Shown here piece by piece: positions 61,552-64,000 of a stretch of DNA of 64,000 bases. The stretch comes from an uncultured Bacillota bacterium (GTDB lineage Bacteria > Bacillota > Clostridia > Christensenellales > UBA1242), in assembly GCA_946495675.1 (NCBI GenBank), contig CAMMDQ010000003.1:105675-169674 (forward strand). Reading direction: 5' to 3'. The stretch's first letter is position 1, and every line of letters starts with the position of its first letter. The notes under the pieces were generated by a model that was given only the letters and a program-made list of their open reading frames with translations, had not been told where the DNA came from and ran no database searches. A program made the position numbers and the translations under genes.

Positions 61552-62010
61552 TTAATTTTGGAATTTTACTAAAGTGTAGGTCTCAAGGGTGTCTTTGTAT
61601 GCTTTTTTGAATTTATCAACTGGTAAAAATCCTAAAGATTTATGCAGATGATTTGATGGCGAGTTGTTTTCATCCACGATTGAATAAATGTTAAAATGTT
61701 TATATTCATTTTTTAAAAAATTAATCAGTGTTTTTGCTACGCCTTTTCTTTCATGACCTTTCTTTGTGATGATATGCCAAATATATATAGAATTTTCAGG
61801 GATGGAAACTTTTACATCATAATTTTCCTTAATGGCAAAATCGCTTTTTGGGTAAAGAACTAAATAGCCTAAAGGTTCTTCATTTTCAACATAAACATAC
61901 CTGATAAATTCATTGCTAGTAATACTGCTTTTGTCAAATACAAACCCTTGGTTGTTTTCATTAAAAATATCAATCAAATCGTTTAATTTATAATCTTTTT
62001 TTATTTCCAT
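61552..62010 (-). CDS. GNAT family N-acetyltransferase
   Basis: 152 residues. The acetyl-CoA loop is TKKGHERKGVAKTLINFL (R-x-x-G-x-A form), followed by NSPSNHLHKSLGFLPV. The substrate is unknown. ATG 62010 is preferred: the alternative GTG at 62049 lies within the promoter region. The ribosome binding site is weak. It converges on the MATE-like gene without a clear terminator. Confidence 0.8.
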   Translation of the reverse strand: MEIKKDYKLNDLIDIFNENNQGFVFDKSSITSNEFIRYVYVENEEPLGYLVLYPKSDFAIKENYDVKVSIPENSIYIWHIITKKGHERKGVAKTLINFLKNEYKHFNIYSIVDENNSPSNHLHKSLGFLPVDKFKKAYKDTLETYTLVKFQN

Positions 62011-62037
62011 TATGCACCAAAATTTTAACCTGCAAAG

Positions 62038-62065
62038 AGTATAACACAAAATAAAGGCTTTTCAA
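62038..62065 (-). promoter_or_regulatory. Promoter of the GNAT gene
   Basis: On the minus strand: TTGAAA (62065-62060), 16-base spacer, TATACT (62043-62038). Confidence 0.65.
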
Positions 62066-62209
62066 AATCTTTTAGCTGCAAAAAGACAAGATTAATAATG
62101 TAATCTTGCTGAATTAGGCAAAAGGTGATTAGAGATAAAAATGATGACCTTGCAAAAAGTAAACATTCATTTTAGCTTTAAATTTCTGTTTCAAAACCTT
62201 TTTTTTAAA

Positions 62210-62242
62210 TAAAAAATCTCTATAAATGGGGAATATAGAGAT
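62210..62242 (-). terminator. Terminator of the hydrolase/isomerase operon
   Basis: Perfect 9-bp stem ATCTCTATA/TATAGAGAT (62216-62224, 62234-62242) followed on the minus strand by a T run. Confidence 0.75.
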
Positions 62243-62251
62243 AGGAATTTG

Positions 62252-62989
62252 TTATTTTAATTTTTTGTCAATTTTTTTAGCAAGCTCATAGCTGTCTTTA
62301 TAAAAATCTTCTAAACTTCGATCTAAGTAGTGATCGATATAACAACTTTCAAGTGTAACTGGACCTTGATAATTTGCATTTTTCAAATTTTTAAGCAGCT
62401 TATCCCAATCAATTGTTCCATCAAACGGCAGTAAATGTAAATCACTAGATTGGTCGTTGTCATGCAAATGAACTGCCAAGATTTTATTTTTAAATTTGTT
62501 CCAGTTGAACTTATCGTTGAAATGGCAATGGCAATGCCCAGAGTCATAGCAAATACCAATATTTTTGTTTTTAATATGGTCGAAAACATATTCAAGATAA
62601 CCAAATATTTTTGTATTTTCGAAAGCAATTTTGATATCTAATTTTTCAGCATAATCAACAATTTTTTGTATTCGTTCTATTCCGATTTTGTTTGGAGCAG
62701 GGGCAATGAATTTGTCTGTTAAATGCATTACTACCATTGAAATATTATTACGTTTTATTTCATCCAGATCTTTTAAATAATTTTCAACAAGCAATTCTCC
62801 ATTTGGATTGTCTGCCCATATTTCATCAATCCCTTTATAAGCAAGGTGAGCGAATTCAATATCAAGTCCTAACTGCCTGCAATAATCCACTTGCTGTTGT
62901 TGATTAAAATCCCAATCTTTATTATACCACTGTATAAAAACTCCGTCAAATCCCGCTTTTTTTGATTGCATAAATTGTGGTTTTTGCAC
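62252..62989 (-). CDS. Sugar phosphate isomerase/epimerase (AP-endonuclease-2-like TIM barrel)
   Basis: 245 residues from a GTG. Metal-binding and barrel motifs are visible: GFDGVFIQWY, AFENTKIFGYLE, GICYDSGHCHCH, AVHLHDND and the Glu in VTLESCYID. The true start is unclear: in-frame codons upstream read ATA-AAG-ATT-TCA-GTG, giving I-K-I-S-V, which looks like the normal MKIS beginning with its ATG changed to ATA. No ribosome binding site is visible. The gene overlaps the end of the upstream hydrolase gene by 44 bases in another frame, so translation may depend on coupling. Confidence 0.8.
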   Translation of the reverse strand: MQKPQFMQSKKAGFDGVFIQWYNKDWDFNQQQQVDYCRQLGLDIEFAHLAYKGIDEIWADNPNGELLVENYLKDLDEIKRNNISMVVMHLTDKFIAPAPNKIGIERIQKIVDYAEKLDIKIAFENTKIFGYLEYVFDHIKNKNIGICYDSGHCHCHFNDKFNWNKFKNKILAVHLHDNDQSSDLHLLPFDGTIDWDKLLKNLKNANYQGPVTLESCYIDHYLDRSLEDFYKDSYELAKKIDKKLK

Positions 62990-63614
62990 TGAAATCTTTA
63001 TAATTTCGAGCGCATTGAATTAACTTGCGTGAGGTTTTATTTACAAGTTTTTCGATTAAATTTTCTAGTTCCGGAACTTCTTCAAAACCAAAGTGCATTT
63101 TGCCTTTTACTAAAATTGCATTTGAACCTATTGCTTCCGAATAATTTTCTAAGTTGCTTTGTTCAAAAAATGTGTCATTGTCGCAAAACAGAGAATATTT
63201 TGCGAATGGTTTTGCTTTAAAATTATCAAATTCATTTTGTGATGGTTTAAATGTTTTTGCATATGGGGCAAAATTGCGTGTGCTTTCGGGTGCGTCAGTC
63301 CTAAATTTCAGAATATCATACGGACCAGCCATAGAGATGTATACTGCTGGATTTAAATTTCTTTCCACCAAATATTTTATTGCGAAATTTGTTCCAACAG
63401 ATTGCCCAACAAAAATAGTATCGCTGTTTATGTGGGAGGCGATGTTTTCATCAAAATATTTTTTCCACAATTCATAGGTTGCGCCGTTACGATAACTTCC
63501 AAGCGAGGGCATAAAAGCTTTAAGCCCTAGGTTTTCACAAAAAGATTTTAAATGCTGAAAATACATTTCTCTTTCAATTCCGCCAATTCCGTGAACAATA
63601 ACTAAGTTTTTCAT
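62946..63614 (-). CDS. RBBP9/YdeN-type alpha/beta hydrolase
   Basis: 222 residues. Small serine hydrolase: VIVHGIGG (5-12), nucleophile Ser72 in GQSVG, and a C-terminal His in KGKMHFGFEEVPELENL. RBBP9-like hydrolases normally stop shortly after the helix ENLIEKL (near residue 190); here about 30 further residues run into the next gene, which suggests a changed stop. GGAG precedes the ATG. First gene of a two-gene operon with the isomerase. Confidence 0.85.
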   Translation of the reverse strand: MKNLVIVHGIGGIEREMYFQHLKSFCENLGLKAFMPSLGSYRNGATYELWKKYFDENIASHINSDTIFVGQSVGTNFAIKYLVERNLNPAVYISMAGPYDILKFRTDAPESTRNFAPYAKTFKPSQNEFDNFKAKPFAKYSLFCDNDTFFEQSNLENYSEAIGSNAILVKGKMHFGFEEVPELENLIEKLVNKTSRKLIQCARNYKDFSAKTTIYAIKKSGI

Positions 63615-63764
63615 ACTTAAACTCCATTATTAGAATAACATAAAACTTATTTTGTCAAAACCAAAAAGAGAAGTTGGAGTTCTTTTTTAATTAACTTTTA
63701 ATCATTGCTTAAGTGCATTGACAATTAATATTATAATTCATATACATTTGTTGGTGGCACCGAT
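63615..63764. other. AT-rich intergenic stretch before the right-edge repeats
   Basis: No gene seen. It ends in TTGGTGGCACCGAT, which resembles the CCA and acceptor end of a minus-strand tRNA, leading directly into the repeat. Confidence 0.4.
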
Positions 63765-63864
63765 GGTGGAGGCCTTACCCTAAAAATCTGACGATTTTCA
63801 GGGAACCCCGTCTCACCCAAGGGTTCGACTCCCACTTTTTATATGCATGTGATTTAAATAAAAA
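63765..63864. repeat. 100-bp tRNA-tail-derived repeat, copy 1
   Basis: It comprises a tRNA acceptor-like GGTGGAGGCC, hairpin CCCTAAAAATC/GATTTTCAGGG (63778-63803, loop TGAC), then GTCTCACCC and T-arm-like AAGGGTTCGACTCCCAC, ending in TATATGCATG. Almost identical to 63901-64000. Confidence 0.85.
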
Positions 63865-63900
63865 AACTGCTTTTTATACGCAGAATTTTTTGGTGCCGAT

Positions 63901-64000
63901 GGTGGAAGCCTTACCCTAAAAATCTGACGATTTTCAGGGGACCCTGTCTCACCCAAGGGTTCGACTCCCACTTTTTATATGCATGTGATTTAAATAAAAA
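63901..64000. repeat. 100-bp tRNA-tail-derived repeat, copy 2 (runs to the window edge)
   Basis: Differs from copy 1 at about four positions. Preceded by TTGGTGCCGAT, the corresponding acceptor-like end. The period is 136 bases. More copies may follow beyond the window. Confidence 0.85.

Noticed and set aside
63751..64000. Functional tRNA genes at the right edge
   Set aside because: Only acceptor-like and T-arm-like pieces are present, in opposing orientation, with no D-arm or anticodon arm.

Overview
The window is AT-rich bacterial DNA that looks chromosomal, from an uncultured low-GC Bacillota lineage, probably a gut Clostridia or Christensenellales-like organism. This rests on three things: strong purine-rich ribosome binding sites, sigma-A promoters of the form TTGACA/TATAAT, and sporulation genes (SpoIIID, a SpoIIQ-like M23 protein, a Spo0A DNA-binding-domain protein) beside clostridial metabolism (pyruvate:ferredoxin oxidoreductase). 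The lineage is inferred from gene content; no 16S gene is present.

Layout. 1-4.6 kb: glmU-like/pth/mfd operon with overlapping genes. 4.8-14.8 kb: envelope, sporulation and housekeeping genes (PrsA-like lipoprotein, UPF0104 flippase-like membrane protein, small membrane proteins, SpoIIQ-like, acpP, spoIIID, fba, hflX, a DUF1858 protein, a PRC-barrel protein). 14.9-28.05 kb: a two-gene operon with a PrgI-VirB4 type ATPase followed by a 3476-residue surface lipoprotein rich in GLUG-type repeats. No other type IV secretion gene is visible nearby, and this is the best candidate for an undescribed system. 28.2-35.6 kb: rpoB-rpoC from a consensus promoter, detached from the usual rplKAJL and rpsL/fusA neighbours. 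35.7-55.1 kb: mostly core metabolism and repair (CMD-family protein, tRNA-Glu in a repeat array, M16 peptidase, patatin, ComEC-type MBL hydrolase, transketolase, PFOR, truA, compact alaS, YhaO/YhaN pair). 55.2-64 kb: an accessory-looking stretch with nucleotidase-like HAD proteins, an SDR, a tRNA cluster (Gly-Cys-Leu), DegV, a Spo0A-C protein, a HAD-GNAT fusion, a MATE-like protein, GNAT, a TIM-barrel isomerase, a hydrolase, and tRNA-tail-derived repeats at the right edge.

Two genome-style features stand out. First, at least six genes (starts at 166, 6642, 12589, 40466, 48263 and 52445) have a -10 hexamer exactly six bases before ATG and no ribosome binding site, so their mRNAs are predicted to be leaderless. 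Second, intrinsic terminators are packed into neighbouring signals: they overlap stop codons, a downstream -35 box, and even downstream start codons. A family of hairpin plus T-arm repeats recurs beside tRNA 3-prime ends.
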